Position numbers and translations under genes: made by a program. The notes below the pieces were generated by a model. It saw nothing but the letters and a program-made list of their open reading frames with translations, made no database searches and was not told where the DNA came from. Below are positions 8,380 to 16,488 of a DNA stretch of 64,000 nucleotides, one piece after another; the stretch's first letter is position 1; every line of letters begins with the position of its first letter. The DNA comes from Rhodobacter sp. (GTDB lineage Bacteria; Pseudomonadota; Alphaproteobacteria; Rhodobacterales; Rhodobacteraceae). The stretch covers positions 1 through 64,000 of the forward strand of contig JADCEL010000034.1 in NCBI GenBank assembly GCA_020250125.1. Reading direction: 5' to 3'.

Positions 8380-9819
8380 TTACTTCAGCGGCGGCAGACC
8401 GACAGAGGCGCGGTAGGCCGCAAGCTGGGTGTCCCGGCCGAATTCGTCCGTCAGACGGTTCCATTCCGCCGCGATGGCATCCAGTGCCGCCTGGGGTTCC
8501 ACCTCACCCGCCAGCGCCTTGGAAAGCTCGATCTCCAGCACTTCGGTGTAAGAGAAGAAGCCGGGCAGGCGCAGGTCGAGGGCGACGTTCGGCGCATCCA
8601 GCGAGGCGCGCTGTGCGCCCAGGTAGGACGCGGCCTCTTCCGCCGAGAAGATCGAAGACCAGGCATCCAGATTGTCGTAGTGGCTGAAGCGGTAGGGGTT
8701 CACGCCCGAGTTCGCCGTCACGATCGCCCTGCCCGAAACCTCGGGGCTGATGACGGTCGCCACGAAATCCCATGCCGCTTCCTGGTTCTTGCTGTCGCCC
8801 GGCACACCAAGCTGCCAGCCGCCAAAGGCGAGGAAGGGCGAGTGGACGATTTCGGGGAAGGTGTCCCATGCCTTGGACTTGTGGTTCCAGATCTCGGTGG
8901 AGCCGGGCAGCATGGCGGTGCGCACATACCCGTCGATCACCCCTTCGGTAGAGCCGAGCACGCCGGAATCCGCCCAGTCCAGGTTCATCGCCACGGTTCC
9001 GCCGGCATAAAGCGGACGCACGTCACCCGACCCGTTGTTCAAGGCCCCCGGCGGGTTGAACTGAAGGACATCCTTGTATTCTTCCAGCGCGCGCAGCCAG
9101 CCGGGATTGTTGATCTGGGCGTCCATCGTTTCAGGATCAAAGAACATGGACCCCGGGTTGTTGGGGTTGTTGGTGTAGCTGGCCGCGTGGCTGAAGAAAT
9201 ACCAGAACTGCTGGCCACCCCGGCGATAGGCCTCGGCGGTGCCGTACATGCCCTTGTCGGGACGGTTGAAGAATTCCGCCTGATCGCGGTACTGCGCCCA
9301 TGTCACCGGCGCGGCAAGCGGATAGCCGTACTTTTCCTGGAAGGCTTTCTGTTCGTCGGGATTGTCCAGAAGGTCGGCACGCAGGTTCAGCATGTGCATG
9401 TCGCCGTCCATCGTGGCCGACTTCACCGCGCCGTCCCAGACCATCAGGCGCTCGCGGTAGGTCGGGTGGATGTCGTCCCAGTTGGAGCCTTCCTGAAGCG
9501 CGGCGGGCATCGTGGACAGGAAGGGGGAAAAGTCGGGCAGCCACGCCGGAACAAAGCCGATCACGTCGAAATCGCCCGTTCCCTGCGACATGGCCGTCAG
9601 GAATTTCGGATAAAGCTCACCGAAGGGGAATTCGATCACATTGACGGTGCCGCAGGTCTTTGCCTCCCAGACTTCGGCCGCTGCGGACAGGGCCGAGGCA
9701 ATGGCCGGTCCGTTCTGGGTTGACACGTTCAGCGTGACACCCGTGAAATCGGGCGCGCACTGGGCCGCAGCCATGCCGCCGATGGGCAGCAGGGCAGCGG
9801 TCAACAGAAGTTTCTTCAT
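8380..9819 (-). CDS. Sugar ABC transporter substrate-binding protein
   Basis: 479 aa with a signal peptide (MKKLLLTAALLPIGGMAAA, cleavage near AAA-QC). The mature protein has the family-1 (MalE-like) extracellular solute-binding layout: VTLNVSTQNGPAIAS at the start, then aromatic-rich cleft segments (GQQFWYFFSHAASYT, NLDWADSG). It captures a sugar or polyol in the periplasm for the MalF/MalG permeases encoded just upstream in the operon. The gene order (MalF, MalG, SBP, MalK, kinase) is seen in polyol/sugar importers. Ligand unknown. Confidence 0.88.
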   Translation of the reverse strand: MKKLLLTAALLPIGGMAAAQCAPDFTGVTLNVSTQNGPAIASALSAAAEVWEAKTCGTVNVIEFPFGELYPKFLTAMSQGTGDFDVIGFVPAWLPDFSPFLSTMPAALQEGSNWDDIHPTYRERLMVWDGAVKSATMDGDMHMLNLRADLLDNPDEQKAFQEKYGYPLAAPVTWAQYRDQAEFFNRPDKGMYGTAEAYRRGGQQFWYFFSHAASYTNNPNNPGSMFFDPETMDAQINNPGWLRALEEYKDVLQFNPPGALNNGSGDVRPLYAGGTVAMNLDWADSGVLGSTEGVIDGYVRTAMLPGSTEIWNHKSKAWDTFPEIVHSPFLAFGGWQLGVPGDSKNQEAAWDFVATVISPEVSGRAIVTANSGVNPYRFSHYDNLDAWSSIFSAEEAASYLGAQRASLDAPNVALDLRLPGFFSYTEVLEIELSKALAGEVEPQAALDAIAAEWNRLTDEFGRDTQLAAYRASVGLPPLK

Positions 9820-9841
9820 CTTTTTTCCTCCCTTATGAAGA

Positions 9842-10861
9842 TCACTTGATTGAGCCGGACAGAAGGCCGGACCGCATCATCCGGCCAAGGATCGCCGCGA
9901 CCAGCACCATCGGCCCGATGGAGATGAGAGCTGCGACTGAGATCGCCCACCATTCGTCACCCCGGCTGCTGTTCTGGCCTGCCAGAAGGATCGGCAGCGT
10001 CTGCCAGTCGCCGGTGGTAAGAAGAAGGGCGAAAAGGAATTCGTTCCACACAAAGGCAAGCACGATCATGGACGTTGCGATCAGGCCCGGCATCGCCATG
10101 GGCAGCACGATCTGAAAGAAGATGCGCATGCGTCCGATGTTGTCAACCATTGCGGCCTCTTCAACCTCAAGCGGGACGGTGGTCAGGAAGTCGCGCATCA
10201 GCCAGACCGCAAAGGGCAGGCCGAAGGCGGTGTAGACGATGACCATCCCGCCGAAGGTGTCAAGCAGCGGCAGGCCGATCTTGCCCATCTGGGCATACAG
10301 CAGGTAGATCGCGAAGGCCGAAACGATGGGCGGAAAGATGCGCTGCGACACGAACCAGAAGGTCACGTCATCGTTGCCAAGAACCGGGCCGGGAAGGGCG
10401 CGCCCGTTCAGCCAGACCGCCACGGGAAGGGCCGTGACGAGGACGATCAGCAGGGCATGGGGTACGCGCAGGGCGGTCAGGGCATCAAGCAGGATGAAGC
10501 CGCCGATGGAGATGACCGCAAAGGCAACCCCGGCCAGCAGGCGGATGCGGAAGGTAAAGCGCACAAGGGCATAGGCCGCCATCGTTCCCAGGAAAACCGA
10601 CAGGACCGTGGCCGTGACCGACACAAGGATGGAACTGACGATGGGCCCGATGAAATCCCCGCGCAGGCCGGCAAAGGCATCGCGGAAGGCCTGGAGCGTT
10701 GGCTGGAAATCCACGAAGGGGATATAGGTTGGCCCCTGCGACACCGCGAGCGGCGGCTTGAAGGCCGTGACCAGCACCCAGTAAAGCGGGAAGGCCGCAA
10801 AGAACAGCCAGACAAGGCACAGCAGCAGCCCCATCCGGCGAAGGCCCCGGTTCTCTGTCAC
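9842..10861 (-). CDS. Sugar ABC transporter permease (MalG type)
   Basis: 339 aa inner-membrane permease. Hydrophobic segments start at about residues 10, 90, 125, 190 and 305. The ATPase-contacting EAA loop is EVEEAAMVDNIGRMRIFFQI followed by VLPMAMPGL. It is longer than MalG (about 280-300 aa) because of an insertion around residues 130-180 that contains GNDDVTFWFVSQRIFPPIVS. It overlaps the MalF-type gene by 4 nt. Partner of the neighbouring MalF-type subunit. Confidence 0.9.
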   Translation of the reverse strand: MTENRGLRRMGLLLCLVWLFFAAFPLYWVLVTAFKPPLAVSQGPTYIPFVDFQPTLQAFRDAFAGLRGDFIGPIVSSILVSVTATVLSVFLGTMAAYALVRFTFRIRLLAGVAFAVISIGGFILLDALTALRVPHALLIVLVTALPVAVWLNGRALPGPVLGNDDVTFWFVSQRIFPPIVSAFAIYLLYAQMGKIGLPLLDTFGGMVIVYTAFGLPFAVWLMRDFLTTVPLEVEEAAMVDNIGRMRIFFQIVLPMAMPGLIATSMIVLAFVWNEFLFALLLTTGDWQTLPILLAGQNSSRGDEWWAISVAALISIGPMVLVAAILGRMMRSGLLSGSIK

Positions 10862-11745
10862 GCATATCTCCGCGTCAGGCGCTGCGCGGCGGCAAGGTAG
10901 ACCGTTCCGAAGACGATGACAACGATCAGGAACAGAAAGGACAGGGCCGAGGTCAGGCCAAGGTTGAACTTCTTGAAACCCTCGTTATAGGCGAAAAGCG
11001 TCAGCGTCTCGGTTGCCGTGCCGGGGCCACCCCCCGTCAGGACAAAGACGGTGTCTATGATCTTGAAGCCTTCGATCAGGCGGATGAAGATCACCGCCAC
11101 AGACAGTGGCAGCAGCATCGGGAAGGTGATGCCCCAGAACCGCCGCCACGCACCGATGTTGTCAACGCGCGCGGCTTCGAACACCTCTTGCGGCAGGCCT
11201 TGAAGCCCGGCCAGCATCAGCAGGGTGACAAAGGGTGTCCATTGCCAGGTGTCGATGACGGCAAGGACCATGATTGCGGGCCACTTTTCGGTCAGGAACG
11301 GCATATAGGCAAAGCCAAGGCCCGCCATCGCGTCGTTCACCGGGCCAAGGTACGGATGAAACACCATCCGCGCGATCAGCGCCACGCCCACCGGCGCCAG
11401 GAACATCGGCAAAAGGAAGGTCACACGGTAAAGCGATGCGCCGGGCACATTGTGATGCAGCGCAAGGGCAAGCAGGAAGCCCAGCACATATTGCGCGGAA
11501 ACCGACAGGAAGGTGATCAGCGCCGTCGTGCCGATTGCGCCCCAGAACCGCGCTGACGAGGCAATCTGCGCATAGTTGTCCAGCCCGACGAAGCGTGGCG
11601 GTGTCGGCGGCACGATACGGACGGTCTGGAAGCTGACGGTCAGGGCATAGATCAGCGGAAACAGCGAAACGACCAGAACGATCAGGAAGGCCGGCCAGAT
11701 GAAAAGGTGCTTTATCCCGTCCTGCCGTTCTGCCGACGCCGTCAT
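10858..11745 (-). CDS. Sugar ABC transporter permease (MalF type)
   Basis: 295 aa starting MTASAERQDGIKHLFIWPAF. Six membrane segments are apparent. The EAA loop is EVFEAARVDNIGAWRRFWGI followed by TFPMLLP. Start ATG 11745 is chosen because it directly precedes the family N-terminus and has a G-rich ribosome-binding stretch; an upstream in-frame start at 11805 would add residues unlike the family and run into the operator. It is the first gene of the five-gene transport/kinase operon, and a GTAGT-N3-ACTAC site lies about 62 bp upstream. Confidence 0.9.
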   Translation of the reverse strand: MTASAERQDGIKHLFIWPAFLIVLVVSLFPLIYALTVSFQTVRIVPPTPPRFVGLDNYAQIASSARFWGAIGTTALITFLSVSAQYVLGFLLALALHHNVPGASLYRVTFLLPMFLAPVGVALIARMVFHPYLGPVNDAMAGLGFAYMPFLTEKWPAIMVLAVIDTWQWTPFVTLLMLAGLQGLPQEVFEAARVDNIGAWRRFWGITFPMLLPLSVAVIFIRLIEGFKIIDTVFVLTGGGPGTATETLTLFAYNEGFKKFNLGLTSALSFLFLIVVIVFGTVYLAAAQRLTRRYA

Positions 11746-11807
11746 GCAGTGCCCCCCGCCATACCGGCAAATACTGGCCCGAGTCGGGGGACAAAGCAAT
11801 CGCAAAT

Positions 11808-11820
11808 GTAGTGAAACTAC
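11808..11820. promoter_or_regulatory. Probable RpiR-family operator, site 1
   Basis: A perfect inverted repeat GTAGT-GAA-ACTAC, 62 bp upstream of the MalF-type start on the minus strand. RpiR-family proteins such as HexR bind TGTAGT-N3-ACTACA-like sites. The rpiR-type gene at 15538 is the natural candidate regulator. Confidence 0.65.
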
Positions 11821-11921
11821 CGATTTGGGAAGGTGCGTCAGAAATGCTGCCCGGTTTTCGCCAGTTTACAGATATGGATAGCCAAAGGCGGGCAATGCAG
11901 TTGAACTGACGGATCGTTTGT

Positions 11922-11934
11922 GTAGTTTGACTAC
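11922..11934. promoter_or_regulatory. Probable RpiR-family operator, site 2
   Basis: A perfect inverted repeat GTAGT-TTG-ACTAC, 21 bp before the phosphoglucose-isomerase-like start, where it would overlap the promoter or leader. Its centre is 114 bp from site 1. The two sites flank the divergent promoters of the transport and enzyme operons. Confidence 0.65.
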
Positions 11935-11955
11935 CAGATTCTGCGGAGCAATCCC

Positions 11956-12573
11956 ATGCTTGTCACCCCGTCCGTCCATCACCTTTCGCCACAGCACGGC
12001 ACCCTGTCCGCAAGTACCACCCGCTATGAAAAGCGTCTGTCCGACCTGGCCGGACTTTATGCCGATGCGGCTGCTTTTGACGCGGCGCTGGGGTCGGGCG
12101 ACCGGGTTGTCTACACGGTCGAGGATTTCCGCCCCAGCGGTGCAAGCGGCGATCTTTGCTTTGGGGTCACGCATATGCTGCCCGGCCGGATCGGGGACGA
12201 GTTCTTCATGACCCGCGGGCACATCCATGCCGTCGCCAACCGCCCCGAAACCTATCGCGGCGAGCTTGGGCAGGGCGTCATGGTGATGGAAAGCCCTGAC
12301 GGACAGGTCGTTACCCTGCAGGTCACACCCGGAGCAACCGTCTATGTCCCCCCCTGCTGGATTCACCGTTCGGTCAACACCGGGACAGAGCCGCTGGTCA
12401 TGACCTTTGTGTATCCGGCGGATTCCGGGCAGGATTACGGGATCATCGCGCGGTCGAACGGTATGCGTGTGCGCGTCGTTGCGGATGCCAGGGGCTGGCG
12501 GACCGTGGAAAACCCCCGGTGGCGCCCCCGGACCGAGGCCGAGATTGCGGCCATTCATGCCTCGGGGGCGTGA
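11956..12573 (+). CDS. Cupin-type glucose-6-phosphate isomerase-like protein
   Basis: 205 aa cupin. The metal ligands of archaeal-type phosphoglucose isomerase are present: H89 and H91 (GHIHAV), E98 (RPETY) and H137 (CWIHRSV), matching the H-x-H...E...H layout of the Pyrococcus enzyme. The family interconverts glucose-6-P and fructose-6-P with a bound metal. It is the first gene of the plus-strand operon, divergent from the sugar transporter, so it likely isomerises the phosphorylated product of the FGGY kinase or a related sugar. The true substrate may differ from glucose-6-P. Confidence 0.8.
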   Translation: MLVTPSVHHLSPQHGTLSASTTRYEKRLSDLAGLYADAAAFDAALGSGDRVVYTVEDFRPSGASGDLCFGVTHMLPGRIGDEFFMTRGHIHAVANRPETYRGELGQGVMVMESPDGQVVTLQVTPGATVYVPPCWIHRSVNTGTEPLVMTFVYPADSGQDYGIIARSNGMRVRVVADARGWRTVENPRWRPRTEAEIAAIHASGA

Positions 12574-12734
12574 ATGATCTGCATTGGCCTGTCCCGCCGC
12601 AGCGCCGGGCCCGGTGCCGTGACCGGTGATCCGGGGTTTGCGCCCCGTCCGGCGGATGCGGTTGTCGCGGGCGGGCCAGTCATGCCGGAACGCATCGCCC
12701 CACCCCCTGGGCGCAGGGGTGCCGGTTTCCATCC

Positions 12735-12756
12735 GGCGGGCGGCGTTACGCCCGCC
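12735..12756 (+). terminator. GC-rich hairpin after cupin isomerase
   Basis: A perfect 8-bp stem GGCGGGCG / CGCCCGCC with a 6-nt loop in the 257-bp gap before the next gene. No T-run. It may tune read-through between the isomerase and the downstream dehydrogenase genes. Confidence 0.35.
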
Positions 12757-12773
12757 ACGCCCGGCAAAGGACT

Positions 12774-12801
12774 GACCGCCGCCAGGGCAGGGGCGGCGGT
12801 C
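12774..12801 (+). terminator. Second GC-rich hairpin before dehydrogenase-like gene
   Basis: A perfect 10-bp stem GACCGCCGCC / GGCGGCGGTC with an 8-nt loop, 30 bp before the next start codon. Together with the preceding hairpin it could partly decouple expression of the isomerase from the downstream genes. Confidence 0.35.
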
Positions 12802-12830
12802 AGGGTGCCCGTACCGATCAGGGGCAGGGC

Positions 12831-13781
12831 ATGAAACCCGCCGAAAAGGCCACCTTCTGGTTCATCGGGGTCACCACGGGCCAGTCATCGATCATGCGCG
12901 TCTTTCCGGAATGGGCGCGGCATCTGGGCCTTGGCGATGTGGACATGCGCGGCATCGACCTTGTGCCGCATGACAGGCCGGAACGCTACCGCGAGGTGGT
13001 CTCGTTCCTTAAATCCGACCCGCTGTCGCGTGGGGCGCTGGTGACGACGCACAAGCTTGACCTTTTCGCGGCGGCGCGGGACATGTTCGATGAGATTGAT
13101 CCCCATGCCGCGCTGATGGAAGAGACAAGCTGCCTGTCCAAGCGCGACGGGCGGTTCCTGTGCCACGCGAAGGACCCGATCTCTTCCGGCCTTGCCATCG
13201 ACGGCTTTGTGCCAAAGGGACATTTCGCGCGAACGAAGGCCGAGGTTTTTTCGATGGGGGCGGGCGGGTCCACCATCGCGCTGACATGGCATCTGTCGCA
13301 GGCGGCGCGGGGCAGCGATCGGCCGTCGCGCATCCTTGTCTCAAACCGCAGCCAGGCGCGGCTGGATCATCTTGCGGCGATCCACCGCAGCCTTGGTCAC
13401 GGCATTCCGGTCGAATGCATCCTGGCCCCGCACCCCGGGGACAATGACGCCGTCATGGCGGGCCTTTCGCCCGGCGCGCTTGTCATCAACGCGACAGGGC
13501 TGGGCAAGGATGCGCCAGGCTCGCCGGTCACCGATGCGGCGCGGTTTCCGGAAGGTGCCATCGCCTGGGACCTGAACTATCGCGGTGATCTGGTCTTCCT
13601 GGATCAGGCCCGCGCGCAGGCGCCACTGCGGCAGTTGCAGATCGAAGACGGCTGGACCTATTTCATCCACGGCTGGACACAGGTGATCGCCCAGGTGTTT
13701 CATGCGGACATTCCGGTGCGCGGCCCCGCCTTCGACAGGATTGCGGCCATCGCGGCACGCGTGACAGGGCGCGGCGGATGA
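12831..13781 (+). CDS. Shikimate-dehydrogenase-like oxidoreductase of unknown substrate
   Basis: 316 aa with the shikimate-dehydrogenase two-domain layout. The catalytic Lys is kept (VTTHK, K75) and so is the catalytic Asp (AKDPISSGLAID, D115). The nucleotide-binding loop is FSMGAGGSTIALT. The N-terminal substrate motif of true shikimate dehydrogenases (GxPIxhSxSPxxHN) is replaced by GVTTGQSSIMRVF, so the usual serines for the shikimate carboxylate are not in their normal context. In this sugar cluster it more likely oxidises a sugar-derived hydroxyacid. It overlaps the next gene by 4 nt. Confidence 0.7.
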   Translation: MKPAEKATFWFIGVTTGQSSIMRVFPEWARHLGLGDVDMRGIDLVPHDRPERYREVVSFLKSDPLSRGALVTTHKLDLFAAARDMFDEIDPHAALMEETSCLSKRDGRFLCHAKDPISSGLAIDGFVPKGHFARTKAEVFSMGAGGSTIALTWHLSQAARGSDRPSRILVSNRSQARLDHLAAIHRSLGHGIPVECILAPHPGDNDAVMAGLSPGALVINATGLGKDAPGSPVTDAARFPEGAIAWDLNYRGDLVFLDQARAQAPLRQLQIEDGWTYFIHGWTQVIAQVFHADIPVRGPAFDRIAAIAARVTGRGG

Positions 13782-14716
13782 GGGGAAGCATCCTGATCAC
13801 GCCCCGGTCGCTGTCAAAGGGCGGCCACCCGGCACTGAGTGTGCTGCAGGACCGCGGCTATGATCTGGTGATGCCCGCACCGGGGATGATTCCGGACGAA
13901 AGGGCGCTGCTTGGGGCGGTGCCGGATTGTCTTGGCTGGCTGGCCGGGGTGGAACCCGTCAGCGAGGCGGTGATCAACGCCGCACGGCGATTGCGCGTGA
14001 TCAGCCGCAACGGCACGGGCGTGGACAACCTGCCGCTGCCCGCGCTGAAGGCCCGGCGGATCCGGGTGTTCCGCGCCGAAGGTGCCAATGCGCGGGGCGT
14101 GGCTGAGCTTGCGCTTGCGCTGACGCTGGCGGGCCTGCGGCGGATCGTGTGGACCCATGAGGGGATGCGGCGGGGCGACTGGCCGCGCAGCCTTGGGCGC
14201 GAGATCGCGGGGGCGCGGATCGCGGTGGTCGGTCTGGGGGCCATCGGCACGGCCTATGCGCGGATGTGCCTTGATCTGGGGGCACGGGTTGCGGGCCATG
14301 ATCCCTTTGCGCCCGAAGGTCTTTTTCCGGACAGGGGATTTGTCCGCACAACGCTGGATGCAGCCCTTGCAGGGGCGGATGTGGTCAGCCTGCATGCGCC
14401 GATGCCCGCCGATGGCAGGCCGCTTCTGACCGCTGCGCGGATATCGGCGCTGGCGCAGGGTGCGGTCGTGGTGAACACCGCCCGCGCCGGGTTGGTCGAT
14501 CCCATGGCGGTGCGGGCGGCGCTGGGGTCGGGCCGCATCGCCTGCTATGCAACGGACGTGTTCGAGACAGAGCCGCCCGCCCCTTCGCCGCTGCTGGACC
14601 ATCCCGGCGTGGTGATGACCAGCCATATCGGCGGCTTCACCGATGCCTCGGTCGAACGCAGCACGATCCGGGCGGTGGAGAATCTTCTGCTGGTGCTGGA
14701 CGGCGATGCGGATTAA
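13778..14716 (+). CDS. D-isomer-specific 2-hydroxyacid dehydrogenase (PGDH-like)
   Basis: 312 aa. The NAD loop GLGAIGTAYAR (GxGxxG at 152-157) and the catalytic triad are visible: R237 in NTARAGLVD, E265 in DVFETEPP, H283 in SHIGGFTD. It oxidises or reduces a D-2-hydroxyacid with NAD(P). It is closest in pattern to phosphoglycerate-dehydrogenase-type proteins without the regulatory ACT domain. Translationally coupled to the shikimate-dehydrogenase-like gene (ATGA overlap) and to the following hydrolase gene (11-nt overlap), so the three probably act on successive intermediates. Confidence 0.85.
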   Translation: MRGSILITPRSLSKGGHPALSVLQDRGYDLVMPAPGMIPDERALLGAVPDCLGWLAGVEPVSEAVINAARRLRVISRNGTGVDNLPLPALKARRIRVFRAEGANARGVAELALALTLAGLRRIVWTHEGMRRGDWPRSLGREIAGARIAVVGLGAIGTAYARMCLDLGARVAGHDPFAPEGLFPDRGFVRTTLDAALAGADVVSLHAPMPADGRPLLTAARISALAQGAVVVNTARAGLVDPMAVRAALGSGRIACYATDVFETEPPAPSPLLDHPGVVMTSHIGGFTDASVERSTIRAVENLLLVLDGDAD

Positions 14717-15548
14717 GCGCGCCCCCGGCTGGCCTGCGCCCGGAACGCCGGGCCTTTTCTGGCTGGGGCAGGCGGGGTTCTGGATTGAAACGGGGCAGAC
14801 GCGGGTTGTGATCGATCCCTATCTGTCCGACAGTCTGGCGCGCAAGTATGCGGGGCAGGTAAATGACCATCGCCGCATGATGCCCCCGCCCGTCCTGCCG
14901 CAGGACCTGCCGCGCCCGGATGTCGTGCTGATCACGCATGCGCATGGCGATCACATGGACCCTGACACGCTGGGTCCCCTTGCGGCGCGCTTTCCGGGTC
15001 TTCCGGTCGTCGTCCCCGCCGCGCGGCTGGACGTGGCGCGGGCGCGCAGCGGTGCGGGCGCGCAGCTGGTGCCCGCGGATGCCGGGCAGGTCATCCGCTT
15101 TGGCCCCGACCTGACGGTTCAGGTCTTTCCGGCAGCGCACGAGACGCCCGAAACCGATGCCGGGGGGCGGCACGTCTTTCTGGGCTATGGCCTGCTGGCC
15201 GGCGGGATCAGGATGTATCATTCCGGCGATTGCATCCCCTTCGACGGGCTGGGTGCGGCCCTGCGCGCGTTTCGTCCGGATATCACCCTGCTGCCGGTCA
15301 ACGGCCGCGACGCCCGCCGCCTTTCAGCAGGCATCCCCGGCAACTTCACCCTGGAAGAGGCCATCGAACTGACCCGGGCCGCAGGGGCTTCTGTCCTTGT
15401 ACCGCATCATTTCGGCATGTTTTCCTTCAATACCTGCGGGTCTTCGGCCATTGACCGGGCGGCAGCGGCAGAGCGGGCGCTGACCATCCTGCGTCCGGTC
15501 GCCGGAGAGACGCTGCGCCTTGAAGCGGATGGATGTCATGGCGACTGA
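14706..15548 (+). CDS. MBL-fold metallohydrolase (UlaG-like)
   Basis: 280 aa metallo-beta-lactamase fold protein. The metal motif is THAHGDHMD (H78-x-H80-x-D82-H83), followed by AAHETPETD, YHSGDC and a late histidine (VPHHFGMF). This layout is that of the UlaG/L-ascorbate-6-phosphate lactonase group. ATG 14706 is chosen because the family N-terminus (GLFWLGQAGFWIETG) starts close behind. It overlaps the dehydrogenase gene on one side and the regulator gene on the other. It may hydrolyse a sugar (phospho)lactone produced by the neighbouring oxidoreductases; this is inferred. Confidence 0.8.
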   Translation: MRIKRAPGWPAPGTPGLFWLGQAGFWIETGQTRVVIDPYLSDSLARKYAGQVNDHRRMMPPPVLPQDLPRPDVVLITHAHGDHMDPDTLGPLAARFPGLPVVVPAARLDVARARSGAGAQLVPADAGQVIRFGPDLTVQVFPAAHETPETDAGGRHVFLGYGLLAGGIRMYHSGDCIPFDGLGAALRAFRPDITLLPVNGRDARRLSAGIPGNFTLEEAIELTRAAGASVLVPHHFGMFSFNTCGSSAIDRAAAAERALTILRPVAGETLRLEADGCHGD

Positions 15549-16488
15549 ACCGGCCCGCACGTCGGCAGTCGGGGACAACCTTCTGGAGGTTATCGCCCGC
15601 AGTCTGCCCGACCTGCGCCGGTCAGACCGGCGTGTGGCAGAGACAATTCTGCAGGCACCGCAGGCCGCCGTCGAGATGACGCTTGGCGCCCTTGCCGCTG
15701 CGTCGGGCGTCAGCGAACCGACCGTGATCCGCTTTGCGGCTGCGATCGGGTGCGAGGGTTTTCGCGATCTGCGCGTAAAGCTTGCACGGTCCCTTGCCTT
15801 TGCGCGGACAACCTCGCATTCGGCCATAGGCCCGGCCGATGATCTTGGCGGGATCATCGCAAAGATCTTCGACTTCAACCTTTCCAACATCGCATGGGTG
15901 CGCGCGCATCTTGATCCGGATGCGATCCGCGCGGCCGTGGCAGCGCTTTCGGCGGCCCCGAGGATTGAATTCTTCGGTCTGGGGGCATCGGGCATCGTGG
16001 CGATTGACGCGCAGCAGAAGTTTCCGCTGTTCGGCGCACCCTGCAGCGCGCAGACCGATGGTCACCAGATGCTGATGGCCGCCGCCATGCTGGCCCCCGG
16101 CGATGTGGCTGTCGCGATTTCAAACACCGCAACGACGGTGGATGTTGTTCGCGCCGCGCGCGTCGCCCGGGAAAAAGGTGCCACGACGATCGGAATCACC
16201 GGGGCACGCGGCCCGCTTCTGTCCCATTGCAGCATCGCGATCGTGGCAGAGACGCTTGAAAACACCGATCTCTTCACGCCGACCGTGTCGCGCCTGTCGG
16301 CGATGGTCGTGATCGATATCCTTTCCACGGCGGTCAGCCTTGGCCGGAACCGCGCCGGGCAGGACTGCCTTGCGGAGATGAAGCGCCTGCTGTCGGACGT
16401 ACGGTCGGGCAGGCGGGGCAAGCCCGACGCCGACAGCCTGCGTCCGGCCGGGCCTGAAGACGGTCAGGGCGGCATGGGGCCTGAGTGA
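15538..16488 (+). CDS. RpiR/MurR-family transcriptional regulator
   Basis: 316 aa. An N-terminal HTH_6 domain (residues about 10-85: LRRSDRRVAETIL, then SGVSEPTVIRFAAAIGCEGF) is followed by a SIS sugar-phosphate-binding domain (about 130-270: IEFFGLGASGIVAIDAQQKF, AVAISNTATTVDVV, ATTIGITGARGPLLS). Members sense sugar phosphates and bind TGTAGT-N3-ACTACA-type sites. Two such sites are present in the promoter region at 11.8-11.94 kb. Start 15538 has GGATGG upstream; ATG 15529 and TTG 15520 are alternatives. Last gene of the plus-strand operon. Confidence 0.9.
   Translation: MATEPARTSAVGDNLLEVIARSLPDLRRSDRRVAETILQAPQAAVEMTLGALAAASGVSEPTVIRFAAAIGCEGFRDLRVKLARSLAFARTTSHSAIGPADDLGGIIAKIFDFNLSNIAWVRAHLDPDAIRAAVAALSAAPRIEFFGLGASGIVAIDAQQKFPLFGAPCSAQTDGHQMLMAAAMLAPGDVAVAISNTATTVDVVRAARVAREKGATTIGITGARGPLLSHCSIAIVAETLENTDLFTPTVSRLSAMVVIDILSTAVSLGRNRAGQDCLAEMKRLLSDVRSGRRGKPDADSLRPAGPEDGQGGMGPE

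Noticed and set aside
8326-9723. 465-codon plus-strand frame over the sugar-binding protein
   Set aside because: Antisense of a gene with a signal peptide and family-1 binding-protein pattern.
12574-12834. 86-codon frame starting directly at the cupin isomerase stop
   Set aside because: Pro/Gly/Arg-rich, contains two strong hairpins and no family-like stretch, so treated as intergenic.
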